DNA of 64,000 nucleotides from contig NC_088800.1 in assembly GCF_011386835.1 (NCBI RefSeq), forward strand, positions 82,462,981 to 82,526,980, given 5' to 3'. Each line of letters opens with the position of its first letter. Within the stretch, counting starts at the first letter, position 1. The stretch is from Chrysemys picta bellii (taxonomy: Eukaryota > Chordata > Testudines > Emydidae). Of this stretch, positions 1 through 11,920 are shown in pieces. The notes under the pieces are model-generated. The model saw only the letters and a list, made by a program, of their open reading frames with translations. It ran no database searches and had not been told where the DNA came from. The translations under genes were made by a program, and so were the position numbers.

Positions 1-998
1 TTAACTGCTTGGACTAAGCCTCTGAACTTGTGTCCTGACCAGCCCCAAGCACAAACTCGGGCACTGAAATGACCCAGCACAATGGGAGGTGCTGCTGAGG
101 GGAACACCGGGGTCCCCACAGCCTTCAGGAGCTACTTAAGCATTTCTGAGTCAGTTTCTGCAGCAGACAAGATCATATGTCTCTTTAGCAACAAGTACAA
201 GTTCTCTTTGGGACTCATTAAAAATCTCCAGTTCAAATCTAGTCACCTGTAGCTCATTTTCTCCAGCTCCTGTGGAACAAGTTTGCTCATCTGAAGGATG
301 TTCCAAATGGAGCCCAGCTGCGCCGTATTTTTCAGCAGTCAGCGATGCAAACTTGTTGCCTCGCACCAAGTGGTTTGCAGGATCCCAGCAGAAAACTAAG
401 TACTGCACCCAACTAAGTACACACACACGCGTGGCCTGAATTCACCAAAGTCACTGCAAACCCTTCTGAGTGATTAATATTAATAATAAACAAAGCTTCA
501 CGGCAGCATCTCTTCATAAAACCCTCCATGCGACTTCCCTGTCTCTCAGATTTGGAAGTGCATTTGAGTGGCATAAAATGTTAATACCCAGGGACAACGA
601 TGAAGTAAATAAATAAAAAAAATATGTTCACACCCCATTTCCTTTCCCCGTCTCATGATTTCTTCTGATTTTACGTTTTTTCCTACAATCACGTTATGAA
701 TGATGACAGAAGTATATTGTCTCGCAGAATATACAGAAATCTGAGTTAATTGCCACAGAGAGGTGGGTGGAATCTTGAATGCAATGTTTACTGAAGGTTT
801 AAAAATAAAGGAGAAGATAGAAACTTGCTTAAGATTCCCCCCACCCATCTAACTCAGCATACGAAATTTAAGTCAGTGATTCAGATGGAGGTGGGGGTGA
901 GGCAGATTCTTCAGGTTAAAGAAAAGAGCAAAACAAGGGAGGTAGCAGAGGGTGGGTTTATTTGTTTGTTTGTTTTTGCTTTAACTTTCTATTAAGAG
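1..998. other. No gene recognised
   Basis: I see no exon, known repeat or RNA gene here. Open frames are short and have no recognisable domain. A short CA run lies near 420-430 and a TTTG run near 960-975. Confidence 0.5.
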
Positions 999-1340
999 TA
1001 GGGGCTTGTCTACACTGGAAATGCTACTATGCCACTGTCGCACTTCAGTGTAGACACGATATATGCCAATGGAATCATAGAATCGTAGGACTGGAAGGGA
1101 CCTCGAGAGGTCATCTAGTCCAGTCCCCTGCACTCATGGCAGGACTAAGTATTATCTAAACCATCCCGGACAGGGTATTTCTCGTGGGTGTAGGTAATCC
1201 ACCTCCCCAAGAGGTGGCAGCTAGGTCGATGGAAGATGGGGGTTAGATCAGCTTAACTACGTCTCTCAGCAGTGTGGATTTTTCACTCCTCTGAGTTACG
1301 TGGCTGGGTAACCTAACTTTTTATTGTAGACCAGGCTTAG
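999..1340. mobile_element. MITE with TAGGGGCTTGTCTACACT-type ends, split by a CR1 fragment
   Basis: The left end (999-1017) and the reverse complement of the right end (about 1321-1339) share the CTTGTCTACA / CCTGGTCTACA terminal motif. The interior has short palindromes and no coding capacity, as expected of a non-autonomous DNA transposon. The same terminal motif occurs at 18542 and 47694. The interior is interrupted by a CR1 3' fragment at about 1072-1176. The superfamily is uncertain, and I cannot define a target duplication here. Confidence 0.6.
1072..1176 (-). mobile_element. CR1 LINE 3' fragment
   Basis: The segment contains the conserved CR1 tail on the minus strand: an ATCATAGAATC terminal repeat followed by the GGAAGGGACCTCGAGAGGTCATCTAGTCCA-type block. 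It is 5'-truncated and non-coding. It sits inside the MITE at 999-1340, so it inserted later. Confidence 0.85.
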
Positions 1341-1739
1341 CTCAAGTCTGTAAGGAACGGACTTAAGGGAAGTCTCTAAATGGCACTCTTACATGTAAAT
1401 GAAAGCGTCCATACAAGGACACTGATTTAACTACATCAGTTTCTAAACCAATTTACTTATATCAGTGCCATTTTCTCATGTAGGTGAGGCCAAATGCTCT
1501 TCTCATGGAAGGATGCACCAGGAATTTCACAAGGAATCTGACAGCCATGAGATTTCTGATGACATAAGCACAGGAGGTTCGGGGAAGCTGTGGTTACATG
1601 GCCATGTTTTGGTGCTGCAGTTTTTTTGGGTTGCCCCGGGCTTGTCATGCTTCCTTAGAAAACTGCCATGCCTACAACAAAATGTGACAGTGGTTAGGCA
1701 GCTGGTATGCCAAGGCCACTGCTCATGCTGCCATCCAAT

Positions 1740-1930
1740 ATGATCTAACTGCTCCTTGTTCTCCCCTATTTGTCTGTCTGTATTCACCTGTTGTCTCTTG
1801 TCTTATACTTAGATTGCAAACTGTTTGGGCAGAGACTTTTTGTTGTGGGTTTGTACAGCGCCTTGCACAATGGGGTCCTGTTCTATGACTGGGACTCCCG
1901 GGCACTACCACCTTACAAATAATAAAACAA
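1740..1930 (+). mobile_element. SINE 3' region (turtle CORE-SINE-like tail)
   Basis: This segment shows the tail block with TTTGTACAGCGCCTTGCACAATGGGG, then CTGGGACTCCCGGGCAC, ending in an AATAATAAAA tail. The same block occurs in the fuller SINE at 19866-20170 and at 52735-52918. The tRNA-like head is not recognisable upstream, so the copy is 5'-truncated. Confidence 0.75.
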
Positions 1931-3184
1931 GAATTAAATACACGCTGTTCATTTAAAATTGCTTTAGGAAAGCCTATTCTCTCTATGCTGAAAGACAGTG
2001 AATCTAGCTACACAAAACAGAAAAGCCTGCATACAAAATCCTCAGGACTGCCAGAACCTGAGACAGTTCACAGATGACGGCTGCAGTTCACTGGAATCAG
2101 ATGCTACTGAGTCACTCCACTTAAAACATTTTATCTTCGGTGTGGAATGAGTCTGGTCTCTCTGCTCAGGGATTCCTTCATCTAGCCGGTGCATTGCTTT
2201 AATCTGTTTGTTTTCCTCCCCTTCTTGCTCTCAAAGGCCGGAATATTTGCCTTAAATATTTGTGTTCCAGTTCAAAGTCATTGCCACAGCTGTAGAGTTC
2301 TCAGTCCTAATTGTATGGAAAATCTTTGCATTGAAGATCTGATCATATGAAAAAGAAACAACATATAAGCCGCTCCTGCAGGTGCCACGTGGCTTATGGA
2401 ACCAGGCACAAGAGAAAGGGTCTATTGCTGCTATTCTGACTCAAGGGGCTGCGATGTGATTTTCGCTTGTCTGGACACACGTTCAGCTTATAAAAGAAGA
2501 GTCAGAAATCGGCACCATCAACGGTGAGATATTTTCCTTGGCTTTCCCCCTCAGACATGTATTCTCGCTGTAAGCAATGGGGCCCATTTGACCTCTCCAG
2601 TCATAGTGCTGCGACAGTTACTTTTACAGCACCCTCCTTTTCTCAAGGCGCAGCTCTGGTCCTTTGCCTGCCTACACAGGAAAGGGGTGTCTCATTGCAT
2701 CACGCTCTGCCGTCGGCGCCCCTGAGCCCGGCTGACAGGGGTGTGAAAGCCGGGGAGCCGAGTGTGCTGAGAAAGGTGTGACTGAGCCTGAACATGGGCA
2801 AAGTGCTTTCAGGAGATTCCCGCCACGGGAACTGATGCTACGTGCAGGCACTAGTCCAGAAGCAGCAAGCTGCAGGCAAGTGAATTGTAGCGCTGCTGAA
2901 AGACCCCAAATTAACACTAAAGGCAGTAAAATCCTCTGGGTCCAGACTCTGATTCGGACTCCAAGAGTGGGTAAGAACCTGCTTGAATCCTTTACAGGGG
3001 TTACCTAGACTTTGAGTCCAGGAACGAAAGAGTAAATGCAACTACTGGCCTATTTAACGCACTCCCTGGAGCAGGCGTGGGGGAAGTGGGCAGAGCTGGC
3101 CAGGGTAGTAGAGGTGGGGGTGGAGTCTCGGCCAGCAGTAAATTGCCACCCCTTTGGGAGCAAGGAAAGTGCACCTGAGGTTGC
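1931..3184. other. No gene recognised
   Basis: This is mixed-composition sequence without a known repeat or credible exon. Around 2640-2830 it is moderately GC-rich with overlapping short frames on both strands. None resembles a protein family I know. Confidence 0.45.
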
Positions 3185-3485
3185 AGCTACACTAGGAGCT
3201 AGGGGTGTGATTTCCAGCTCGTGTGCACTAGCTGGAGGAGAGCGAACGCGGGTACAAACAGTAGCGTAGCTGCGGCAGCACGGGCAGGGATAGCAGCGGC
3301 ACAGCTTAGCCCTGCTGGGTACAACCCTGCTGAACCCCGTGGGCACATACGTGCGCACAGCTAAGCCGTGCCACCGCTGCCCATGCTCCCGTGGCTACAC
3401 CGCAAATTATACGCGTGCTGGCTCCCGTTGAGCTAGCATGAGTATGTCTGTGCACTCCTAGCTCACAGAGCAGACGAGGCCTGAG
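3185..3485. mobile_element. Long imperfect inverted repeat, probable MITE
   Basis: The left half contains GTGTGCACTAGCT and a CGGCAGCACGGGCAG...CAGCTTAGCC tract. The right half contains the approximate reverse complement (GCTAAGCCGTGCCACCGCTGCCC) and GTGCACTCCTAGCTC. A palindrome of about 300 bp without coding capacity fits an old foldback or MITE-type DNA element. I cannot place the exact ends or a target duplication. Confidence 0.5.
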
Positions 3486-5041
3486 TCACAATCCTGGCAG
3501 GGCTACCCCCAGGGGGCAGCAGTTACGTCCTCCCTTTGCTCAGAGCTGTGCCTTCAATCACCCCCCGGTATTCCCTTAATGCTCACTCCACCAGCCGGCT
3601 TTGCACTGCGGCGGCTCAATGCACTTGTAGGACCGAAAGGCACAGTTCAACCCCCATGCACTGGATTCACAGAGTCTGCTTCTGACTTCGCACCAGCGTA
3701 CATTCACTGATTAAAGCGGAGCGACTCCTGAATGGCGCCATGGCGAGATCAGAACCGAGATCACAACGCCCTTTAGGGAACACCTTGTGTCATCTTATGG
3801 ACGTGGTTCAGCATGCGCAGCTCATTCTTAAAAATATTCCAGAGCATTTGGAGGATTGTAGATGGTGCCAGAAAGACACTGATGAAATATATAGCAATAA
3901 TAAGGGAAGAGTATTCCCTGCTCCATTTCAAGGTCTTCTTAAAAACTGGGGGGTGGGGAGGGGAGAATGTTCTTTAAAATAGCATGTTGCAAAATTCCGA
4001 GTTGGTTACTGGCAATAGAACATATAAATTCCAGAGACATGTTAGCAATTAAAAATGACTAAGTGCAAGAGAGCAAGAGAGGGATTTCCCCAGTTCCCTC
4101 ATTTGGGTTCATAAATGAAGAGTATTCACCCACCCGGTGCATCACACGCCATTTCCCAAGGCTTGTGATGTCTTGTGTGTGTGTGGTACAGTCGATCTTT
4201 CGTCTAATTGCTTCTGACAATCTACCCATAACTCTCTAATCATTTGTCATCTTAAAATGACACTCTTTTCTCTCTCTCTCTCTCTTTTTTTTTTTTGGTG
4301 TGTCACCAACTTAATGAATGCTCAGCTGTTAGACCTGTGAGATTAATTCCAGCACTGCTAAAGGAGATGGGGAAGATCTGATGTAGTAGGAGAACTTTCA
4401 TCTCAGAATTGCCAAGCCAGCTTTCGGTAAACACTGGGAGAATGATTGTGTTTTATTGGTTTTCTCCACATATACAATCATAAATGGCAGATTTTGTATA
4501 GAACCGTAAATGCCTCTGGTTTGCTGTTATGAAAACAGCTCAGACAGAGTGTGTAGCATTATGCTTTGCCAAGTAGGAACACGTTATACAGCATACGGTG
4601 TTTCTTCTTGTTACAAATGGTAATGCTACAACCTGCTTTTGTAAACAATCATGGAATCACTTGATGGACTGTAGCATTTAGCCTCCCAGGTGCTGAACAC
4701 AACAAACAGCACTGGTAGAAGATGTCCAGTTTGTCTGTTATGGACCGAAGAAGACATTAGACTGAAATTATGGAAGGGGGCAACAGAATCGCACAGCGGG
4801 GAACAGAGCGTTAGTCCAAAGCCTATAGGCACACCTCCATGCTAGGAAGTCCTTCCACTGACCTGGATCTCTTTTAAAACACTGTAGACCTAAGACAAAA
4901 GAGATTAGGCATAGCTGCAGATCACAGCCAGAGCCACTATACCTCTCTACACCTCCCAGAATCATGATCCGCGGAGGTTTGTAAAGGAATAAAGGGAAGT
5001 AACCTCTGTTGGTCTGTTATGGAGCAGCAATGAGAAAGAAA

Positions 5042-5048
<7 letters not shown>
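3486..5048. other. No gene recognised; TC/T tract
   Basis: I see no exon or transposon here. A (TC)n followed by a T run lies at 4268-4296. Short frames here, such as that at 3740-3982, have no recognisable domain or supporting signal. Confidence 0.45.

Positions 5049-5080
<32 letters not shown>
5049..5080. repeat. (GT)n microsatellite
   Basis: An uninterrupted GT dinucleotide run of about 16 units. Confidence 0.95.
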
Positions 5081-5081
<1 letters not shown>

Positions 5082-5411
5082 TTCATTTTTCCCCCTAAAT
5101 TGAAGTTAAACAGCTCCTAACCAGAACTATTAACATGGGATGCTGTTAGAACCTTGCTGGTCAGAGCCTAGAAAAAGGTAAGGGGTGGTTGTGAATTTTA
5201 AGCTTTCTGTTGTTTAATCTTGGGGAAATCTGGCTAGTTTGCTTTTGAAGTTCCTTAGTAAATTACTAGAGTTTTCTCGTTCTCGCTCTGACATTGACAA
5301 AGATCTGGGGTGTTACAATAATCATTATACTTTATTTAGATTTCTGTTGTAACTAAAGTATGCCAGGTGCTTCAAAAACACAGAGAGAGACATAGAATGA
5401 CAGTGCTAGAA

Positions 5412-5424
5412 CCCCCCCCCCCCC
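5412..5424. repeat. C homopolymer
   Basis: A run of 13 C bases. It lies just outside the CR1 copy that starts at 5494. Confidence 0.9.
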
Positions 5425-5493
5425 AAAAGCCAATGTAGTCTTCTTTCCAGTCTCACTGAAATTCATTATCAGACTTCTTATGAAGAATTCAGT

Positions 5494-6477
5494 GTCATAG
5501 AATCATAGAAGATTAGGGTTGGAAGGGACCTCAGGAGGTCATCTAGTCCAACCCCCTGCTCAAAGCAGGGCCAATCCCCAACTAAATCATCCCAGCCAGG
5601 GCTTTGTCAAGCCGGGCCTTAAAAACCTCTAAGGAAGGAGATTCCACCACCTCCCTAGGTAACCCATTCCAGTGCTTCACCACCCTCCTAGTAACATAGT
5701 GTTTCCTAATATCCAACCTAGACCTCCCCCACTGCAACTTGAGACCATTGCTCCTTGTTCTGTCATCTGCCACCACTGAGAACAGCCGAGCTCCATCCTC
5801 TTTGGAACCCCCCTTCAGATAGTTGAAGGTGGCTATCAAGTCCCCCCTCACTCTTCTCTTCTGCAGACTAAACAAGCCCAGTTCCCTCAGCCTCTCCTCG
5901 TAAGTCATGTGCCTCAGCCCACTAATCATTTTCGTTGCCCTCCACTGGACTCTCTCCAATTCGTTCACATCCTTTCTGTAGTTGGTGGTCCAAAACTGGA
6001 TGCAGTACTCCAGTTGTGGCCTCACCAGTGCCGAATAGAGGGGAATAATCACTTCCCTCCATCTGCTGGAAACACTCCTACTAATGCAGCCCAATATGCC
6101 ATTAGCCTTCATGGCAACAAGGGCACGGTGCTGACTCATATCCAGCTTCTCATCCACTGTAATCCCCAGGTCCTTTTCTGCAGTACTGCCGCTTAGCCAG
6201 TCAGTCCCCAGCCTGTACCAGTGCATGGGATTCTTCCATCCTAAGTGCAGGACTCTGCACTTGTCCTTGTTGAACCTCATCAGATTTCTTTGGCCCAATC
6301 CTCCAATTTTTCCAGGTCATTCTGGACCCTATCCCTACCTTCCAGCATATCTACCTCTCCCCCCAGCTTAGTGTCATCCATGAACTTGCTGAGGGTGCAA
6401 TCCTTCTCATCATACAGATCATTAATGTCATTATAAAACGTTTTGCACTTCCATAGAACTAATTCATAGGAGCCCAA
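5494..6477 (-). mobile_element. CR1 LINE, 5'-truncated copy
   Basis: On the minus strand this is about the last 980 bases of a CR1 retrotransposon. The 3' end is at 5494-5510 with two tandem ATTCTATGA-type octamers, the usual CR1 terminus. Next comes the conserved 3' block, then the C-terminal part of the ORF2 reverse transcriptase (5582-6477, described separately). Everything upstream of the RT catalytic motif region is missing, which is typical of CR1 insertions. It borders MIR-like sequence at about 6440-6650. Confidence 0.92.
5582..6477 (-). pseudogene. CR1 ORF2 reverse transcriptase C-terminal remnant, frameshifted
   Basis: In life this protein is the endonuclease/reverse transcriptase that copies CR1 RNA into the genome by target-primed reverse transcription. 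Only the C-terminal part survives, in two frames. The upstream piece (6280-6477) carries the catalytic motif C region as FMDDTKLGG (about 6373-6384), followed by the [18 protein letters not shown] segment. It ends at a stop directly after. The downstream piece (5582-6298) continues in another frame from [11 protein letters not shown] and includes VLHLG, a [14 protein letters not shown] thumb-like segment and the [15 protein letters not shown] end, stopping at the usual CR1 position. The two join by an indel near 6285-6297. The usual FADD core reads FMDD. There is no N-terminal endonuclease, so it cannot be active. Confidence 0.9.
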
Positions 6478-6650
6478 AAGTGCTTTATAAACATTATTTA
6501 AGCTTCACAGTTCAAAAGGGTATTGTTTCTATTACACACAAGGGTAAACTGAGGCATACAAAGGTAAATCATTTGTCCAAAAGTTACTGTTTGAGTTCAG
6601 AGTAGAATCCAGGAACTCCCATTCTCCAGCTCTACCCACTACCTAAGTCT
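6440..6650. mobile_element. MIR/CORE-SINE-like remnant
   Basis: The segment holds the GGTAAACTGAGGCA block followed by diverged TTTGTCCAAA and AGAATCCAGGAACTCC. These match the order of the MIR core (AAACTGAGGC, TTGCCCAAGGTCA, GGGATTCGAACCC). It is old and non-coding. The exact subfamily is not determined. Confidence 0.6.
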
Positions 6651-8449
6651 GAGAAATAGACCCATGGAGAGGTGGAGGGGGAAGGAAGTTTAGTTTTTCA
6701 AGTCATATTTTAACAGTAGGAAGGAAGATTCTGACCATAGTCAATAGACTTAGAAGCTTATCAACTTTATGCCATGTACATTTGTGAAGCTTAATGAATG
6801 GATGGATTTTCTACACGAGAGGGATCAAACTGTGGCGCTTTAAAATTCATTAAAGTTTTAAACCCATTTCTGCAGAATCTAAGGGAATTTCCATTTTAGG
6901 TTTACAGGTACAGTTCAAAAATGTTACAGCAACACCACATAGCCCGTGCTTCAAAACAGCTTGCAAAGATTTAGCTGCCTAGAGAATTTGCCACGAGTAT
7001 ACAGGGCAGCGTGCGGCCTATTTAGATGTAGCCCTTAAGTTATTAACTCAAGCGGCACTTATGTTCACCAGCTACCACAAAAGGCATCACAAAGGCCTCA
7101 GCTCTGCTCTCAGTTATTCTAACTCACTCTTATTTTGGCAGAGAAATGATTCAGTGCAAGTATTATTTAGACAACTGTCACTATATCGTGTCATTAGCTG
7201 TAATGCATTTCTCAGCCAAACCCTGTTATGGACAGAAGTACTGTAAACCGGTAAGAGTCGCCTGCAATTCACTCAAGAGTTCTGTTCCCACTCAGTGTAG
7301 CCTAAATGACAGGATCACAGCCCTGTGTCTCCCTGCATACTGGAATCCGTGCAGGGACTGCGCATCAACAGTAATCAGAGACACATTTGTAGGCTAATCC
7401 TAATCAGGGTTTTTGAAAAGAAACCCTGACTAGATTCTGAAATTCCATCCAGACCATGGAGGGACAGTAATCCACTAACAGGACACCGGCGTGGTCTGTA
7501 AGGGAAGGGGACAAATTCTTTTTTTTTTTTAAGAGTTATTCTGGATTAGCATGAGTGTAAGATTTACTCCAGACTTTGCATCCTCGTTTGGTATCCTCCA
7601 GAAAATTATATCCTGGCTCTACATGGTAATTCAAGACCCCAGAGCAATTTTTGCACGAGTTACCTGCTGTGTCCTGGGAGGTTATTTTTCACTTCTCCTA
7701 TGGCCTGGTCCAAAGTGCAGTGACATAAATAAGAGATATTCCATTGATTTCAATGGGCTTTCCATCAGAACTGCTACACAGTGTTGCTGGATGCTACATT
7801 ACAGTCTACAGATGGCTACATTTCAGTGGCGGGTGAACCATATTACTAGATACATTAAGTAAAAGTGCATTGAGATCTATCAGGATGGCAGAAGCAGTAG
7901 AAAAGTGTAGGTTATTATTTATTATTATTATTACACAACCAGCTCATACAGCAGTTTTCCTCCACTGTTATTACATTTTTGAGTTTCCAAAATTTGTCTA
8001 AATACTCGTAAATAAAACAGAAGTACCAAAATAATCAGATGCAAACGATGGGGATAGTCCGAGGAGGTACGCTCAAAAAGTAGCAGTATAATGCCCGGGA
8101 ACTGAGCTTATACTGAGAGGCCATTCCATCCAACATCCACTATTTGTATCAGTGCCTTTGAATATTTTAAATGAAAACATTTGAAACAAATGTAAAACCG
8201 TTGAATTATTCTGTATAGAAGTGTGTTCCCTTATCCCCACTGCCAACCCTTCCCCCTCAACCACTCCACAGTAATTTATTTGCACCCAGATTTTATTAGG
8301 GTTTGCAAAATTTGACACACATGGCCTGACTGTCCTCTCACGAATGCAGTTGTTACACCAATGTAACTCCACTGACTTCGGTACAGTTATGCCTGATTCA
8401 CACCAGTTGAAAGGAAAACTGAATCAGGCTCAATGCATCTGTGTGAATG
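6651..8449. other. No gene recognised
   Basis: This is mostly AT-rich, apparently unique sequence. It contains a T run near 7519-7530 and a TTATTATTATT run near 7915-7932. The dispersed GATTTCAATGGG motif appears near 7746. I see no splice-bounded exon or RNA gene. Confidence 0.45.
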
Positions 8450-9830
8450 CCACATTAACACAACAGATCCCACTGGAGCAGATGATGTCATAGTCAGGTT
8501 AATAACCTGCAGAAGAGTGATGGGCAGAGCACTTCCAAGAGATGCTAAACAGACCAACACTATAAGAAATTATAGACTTTGACAAAGAAATGAAACCCCG
8601 AGAACTAGACATTGTAACATCTCACACCAAATGGATGTGAAAGACACAATAAAAAAGTTAAAACCCGGGAAGCTACAGTGGACAGTAAGTCACTGGGAAA
8701 ATGTTGAAAAGGTGTGATGAGACCATTGTTAAAATCTCCAAACTTTTCAACAGAGTAGGGGACCAGGAAAAGCCTCCAGAACAATGGGAAAATAGCATTA
8801 TGGTCAAAATACCAAAGAAAGGTGACCCAAGTCACTGCAATATCTGGCAAAGGGTTACATTCCTTTCAGCGATAGGCAAGTCTTCTGAAGTATCATATTA
8901 AATAGAATAAAGGAAGCAATTGAGGCAAAGGTAAGGGAACAGCAGGCTAGATTTAAATCTGGAAGATCACTTGTCAAACAGATTTTCACCCTAAGAATCA
9001 TCATAGAAGAGACCACTGAATGGCAAAAACCACTCGTAAACATCATAGATTTTAAGAAAGCATTTGACAGCCTCCATCACAATTCACTCTGGAACATCCT
9101 GAAGTGTTATGGTAGGCCAACAAAAATAGTTATCATCTATGTTTTATATCAAGGGGCAAAATGCACAGTTAAAGCAAATGCAGACGTGAGTGAATGGTTT
9201 AATATAAACACTGGTGTCAGACAAGGATGCATTTTCTCACTTCTCCTTTGTGGCATTTCCACTGACTTCATTATGAGAAAAAACATAGATGGATGAAACA
9301 AAGGCATTGCATGGTTTAGCAGTTTAGCAATACTACAGTAAAAGATTTAGATTATGCTGATGATGTGGCTTTTCTAAGTGACAACTCAACCAACATGCAA
9401 GCAAAGACCAAAAGACTGTCCAGCCAGCAAGAAGGAGTTCGTAATCTAATGAGAACCACAGCCATTCCCAATTCAAGCATTACATTAGAAGGTAAAGGAA
9501 TATAAGAGGTGAGTCAATTCACACACGTTGGCAGTAATGTGCAAGCCAGTGAGGATCTCCATAAGCAAATAATGTCACCAGTTGGCAAGGTGGCAGCTGC
9601 ATGCACTAACTTAAACAAGATTTGGTCACCGAAAATCTCTGACTTAAAAACCAAACTATGAAACGTCAATTCAAATATTATTTCCACTTTAACATTTGGA
9701 TGTGAAAGATATAAACCCACCCATGGTCCAGACAGATGTCTAAATGCCTTCGAAAGCAAGTGGACTAAATTCAATGGATACATTGTTTGCAATACATAAT
9801 TCACCCAGCTCTATCTAGTATGAGCAGTAC
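8450..9830 (+). mobile_element. Decayed non-LTR retrotransposon (RTE-like)
   Basis: A diverged reverse transcriptase can be followed across about 1.3 kb on the plus strand in at least three frames. The order of motifs is that of an endonuclease-type LINE RT. The segment has no CR1 3' tail or octamer. By its motif wording I place it near RTE/RTE-X-type elements, but the clade is uncertain. Both boundaries are estimates from where protein similarity fades. Confidence 0.75.
8701..9800 (+). pseudogene. RTE-like reverse transcriptase remnant
   Basis: This enzyme would have reverse-transcribed its element RNA at a nicked target. Visible pieces in order are: an EQWENSIMVKIPKKGDPSHC segment (RT finger region) at about 8786-8840; a QQARFKSGRS region at about 8940-8970; motif A as DFKKAFDS at 9048-9071; motif B as GVRQGC at 9213-9230; and motif C as DYADDVAF at 9350-9373. 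A TGA stop lies in the motif A/B frame at 9294-9296. Motif C sits in a different frame, so at least one indel separates them. More stops follow. Catalytic aspartates are still present in A (D) and C (DD). The copy is old and inactive. CR1 is less likely because CR1 reads FADDTKL at motif C. Confidence 0.78.
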
Positions 9831-11090
9831 ATTGCAAAGAGTAGCTGTCCCTGGTGCTGAAACAAAGGCCTTTAGAATGGGAAAGAGCAGTTCTAAGAAC
9901 TCTGAAACCTGATTCTAAGAACCTGTTTCTCTAAAAGGCCCTTGACGCTTGTGTCATTAATTACACCCTTTGCAATATGTGTGAAAAGCGAGAGGTAAAA
10001 TGCCACCATTCTGATTTAATCAGATTTACACCCACTTTGCGTGAGTGTGACTCCACAAACTGCAAGGCAGTGGAGAATCAGGCCCTGCATTGGCTCCGGG
10101 ATACTTTTCTTTCATTATGACTGCCATGAATACTCCATTATTTTGATCACTACAGCCCATCTGATTGATTTCAATGGGAGTCGATGCCATTCAGTGCCTA
10201 GTCCTAATCAGGCTTTATGCCTTCGAGGGGAGAAATTAATTAAGTAAGAGGCGATAGATAAGATTTTATGTAAGGAAAAACCACCCTGATAGATATTCAT
10301 ACCTAAAACAGTTTATGGTGCTTGCCTAGTGGAAAGAATACTTAATATGTGCCCCTGGAAATAACTGCAGAATAGCAATCTCTCTAATGTAAACTTGAGT
10401 CCAACAGAAGAGTAGGTTAATGACTCATTCATCATATACATTTATCAGAGAAGGGTATTAAAAAGCATAATATTTTAAAAATAAAATTATTTTAAACAGT
10501 ACCTCTTTTTCCCTAGTTTTCTGCAGACTGACCAATTTAAGGGACCTCTGCACTATGCTATAATGGGGAATACATTTAACAAGGTTAAGTGGGAACAGAC
10601 AAGATTTTTGATGGCCAGCAAACCATGGCTAGCAGCTTTGAGGTCTCTTGGCTGCTGTTTGCCATTTCTATTAAATATCTGGTCAACGAGACAGGATACA
10701 GGAAACCTGTAACCAATGGAAAAAGCGAGTGTTTTCACTAATGCAATGCAATGGCTGTCAAATCTGCCCATCTGAAACCCCAGTTCAAGAAGCACATCTC
10801 TGCATACATTGGGTGTGGCGGAGAGACACACTAGGGAAGTAATTTGTATTAAATCGCCCAAATCAGTGCTACCCAAAACAAAGCCCAACTCCATCCTGGA
10901 CACAGAAAGACTGGCTCACTGCCGTTTGAACTAATTTCAGCAAATATATTAAATGTATCCTTTGTTTACACGCCACTTTCACATTGAGCAGGGCTGTTGT
11001 ATTCCACCCATCACTCTACCAAGGCTATTTTCTCTCTTTAATGGCTTATATTTTGCATGTTTTTCCTTTTTCTAGGAAGTTAAGATTCAG
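9831..11090. other. No gene recognised
   Basis: No known transposon or credible exon here. The dispersed GATTTCAATGGGAG motif appears near 10166. Confidence 0.45.
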
Positions 11091-11430
11091 GGATCGCATG
11101 TGAAAAAGAAGGCACCTGGGTCTTCATTGAATCAGCTCATTTCCATGGCGCTTACCGTACACTCTGAACAATGAATAGGCTTAAAGAACAATGCTCATTC
11201 TTAATTAAATGGTGCTGGAGAAGTATGCGTTGGTATTGGCCCAAGGCCATGCTTCTTAAGATTTATTAAATCTGACAGTTTAATATGCTCTGAATATTCC
11301 TGCTCCTTCATAAGTAGTGCTTAGAAAACAATTTAAATATGCTTTTGATTTAATTATACTTCATACATGCTTCCCTCATTGTTAGCACATTTGTGTGTCA
11401 TGAGTTAACCTCCCCTGCCATCTCTCCTCT
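11090..11430. other. AT-rich repeat-free segment, possible conserved non-coding element
   Basis: This stretch has no recognisable repeat. It carries TTAATTAAAT near 11201 and TTTAATTATA near 11350, which are homeodomain-type TAATTA cores, plus several long A/T words. Conservation cannot be judged from one sequence. Confidence 0.25.
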
Positions 11431-11527
11431 AATAAAACAGGCCAACAAAGACAAATACTTTTAAATCAGCCGGTGTGATCAGTCTGGTCCCCAGTGGACA
11501 GGTGTCATGACTAGAGCAGAGGTAGTC

Positions 11528-11920
11528 CTACCTGGTGGTCAGATACCAGAAGATCAGAGGCTGAGATATGCCAGAGACCAGCCCATGTGTCAGGAGGCAA
11601 GTAGGGTCAACATACCAGGAGATCAGAGTCAGGCAGGAGGAACAGGAAGTGCCAGGGAAGCAGTCTGAAGCAGGGGAAACCCAGCTGCATGGACAACTTC
11701 CTGTTCCTGTGTTTGGTTTAAATTGAAGCAGGGAACTAATCTGGATGCCCAGAGTCTTGCAATCAGATCCAGGACTGCAGTGCTCTGTCAGAATCCAGCT
11801 TCTAGTTCTGGTGACTGCAAGTAGATCACTGGGTGGCAAGTTGGAACATATGGGCTCCGAAGAGCCCTGTAGACTAGGGTTTGAGACCGGTGCTCCCTGA
11901 CAACAGGAATCCACATGACA
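11528..11920. repeat. Segment with a short internal duplication
   Basis: The motif ATACCAGAAGATCAGAG (about 11544) recurs as ATACCAGGAGATCAGAG (about 11610), roughly 66 bp apart in the same orientation. The surrounding sequence does not match a repeat family I can name. Frames on the minus strand here show no domain. Confidence 0.4.
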
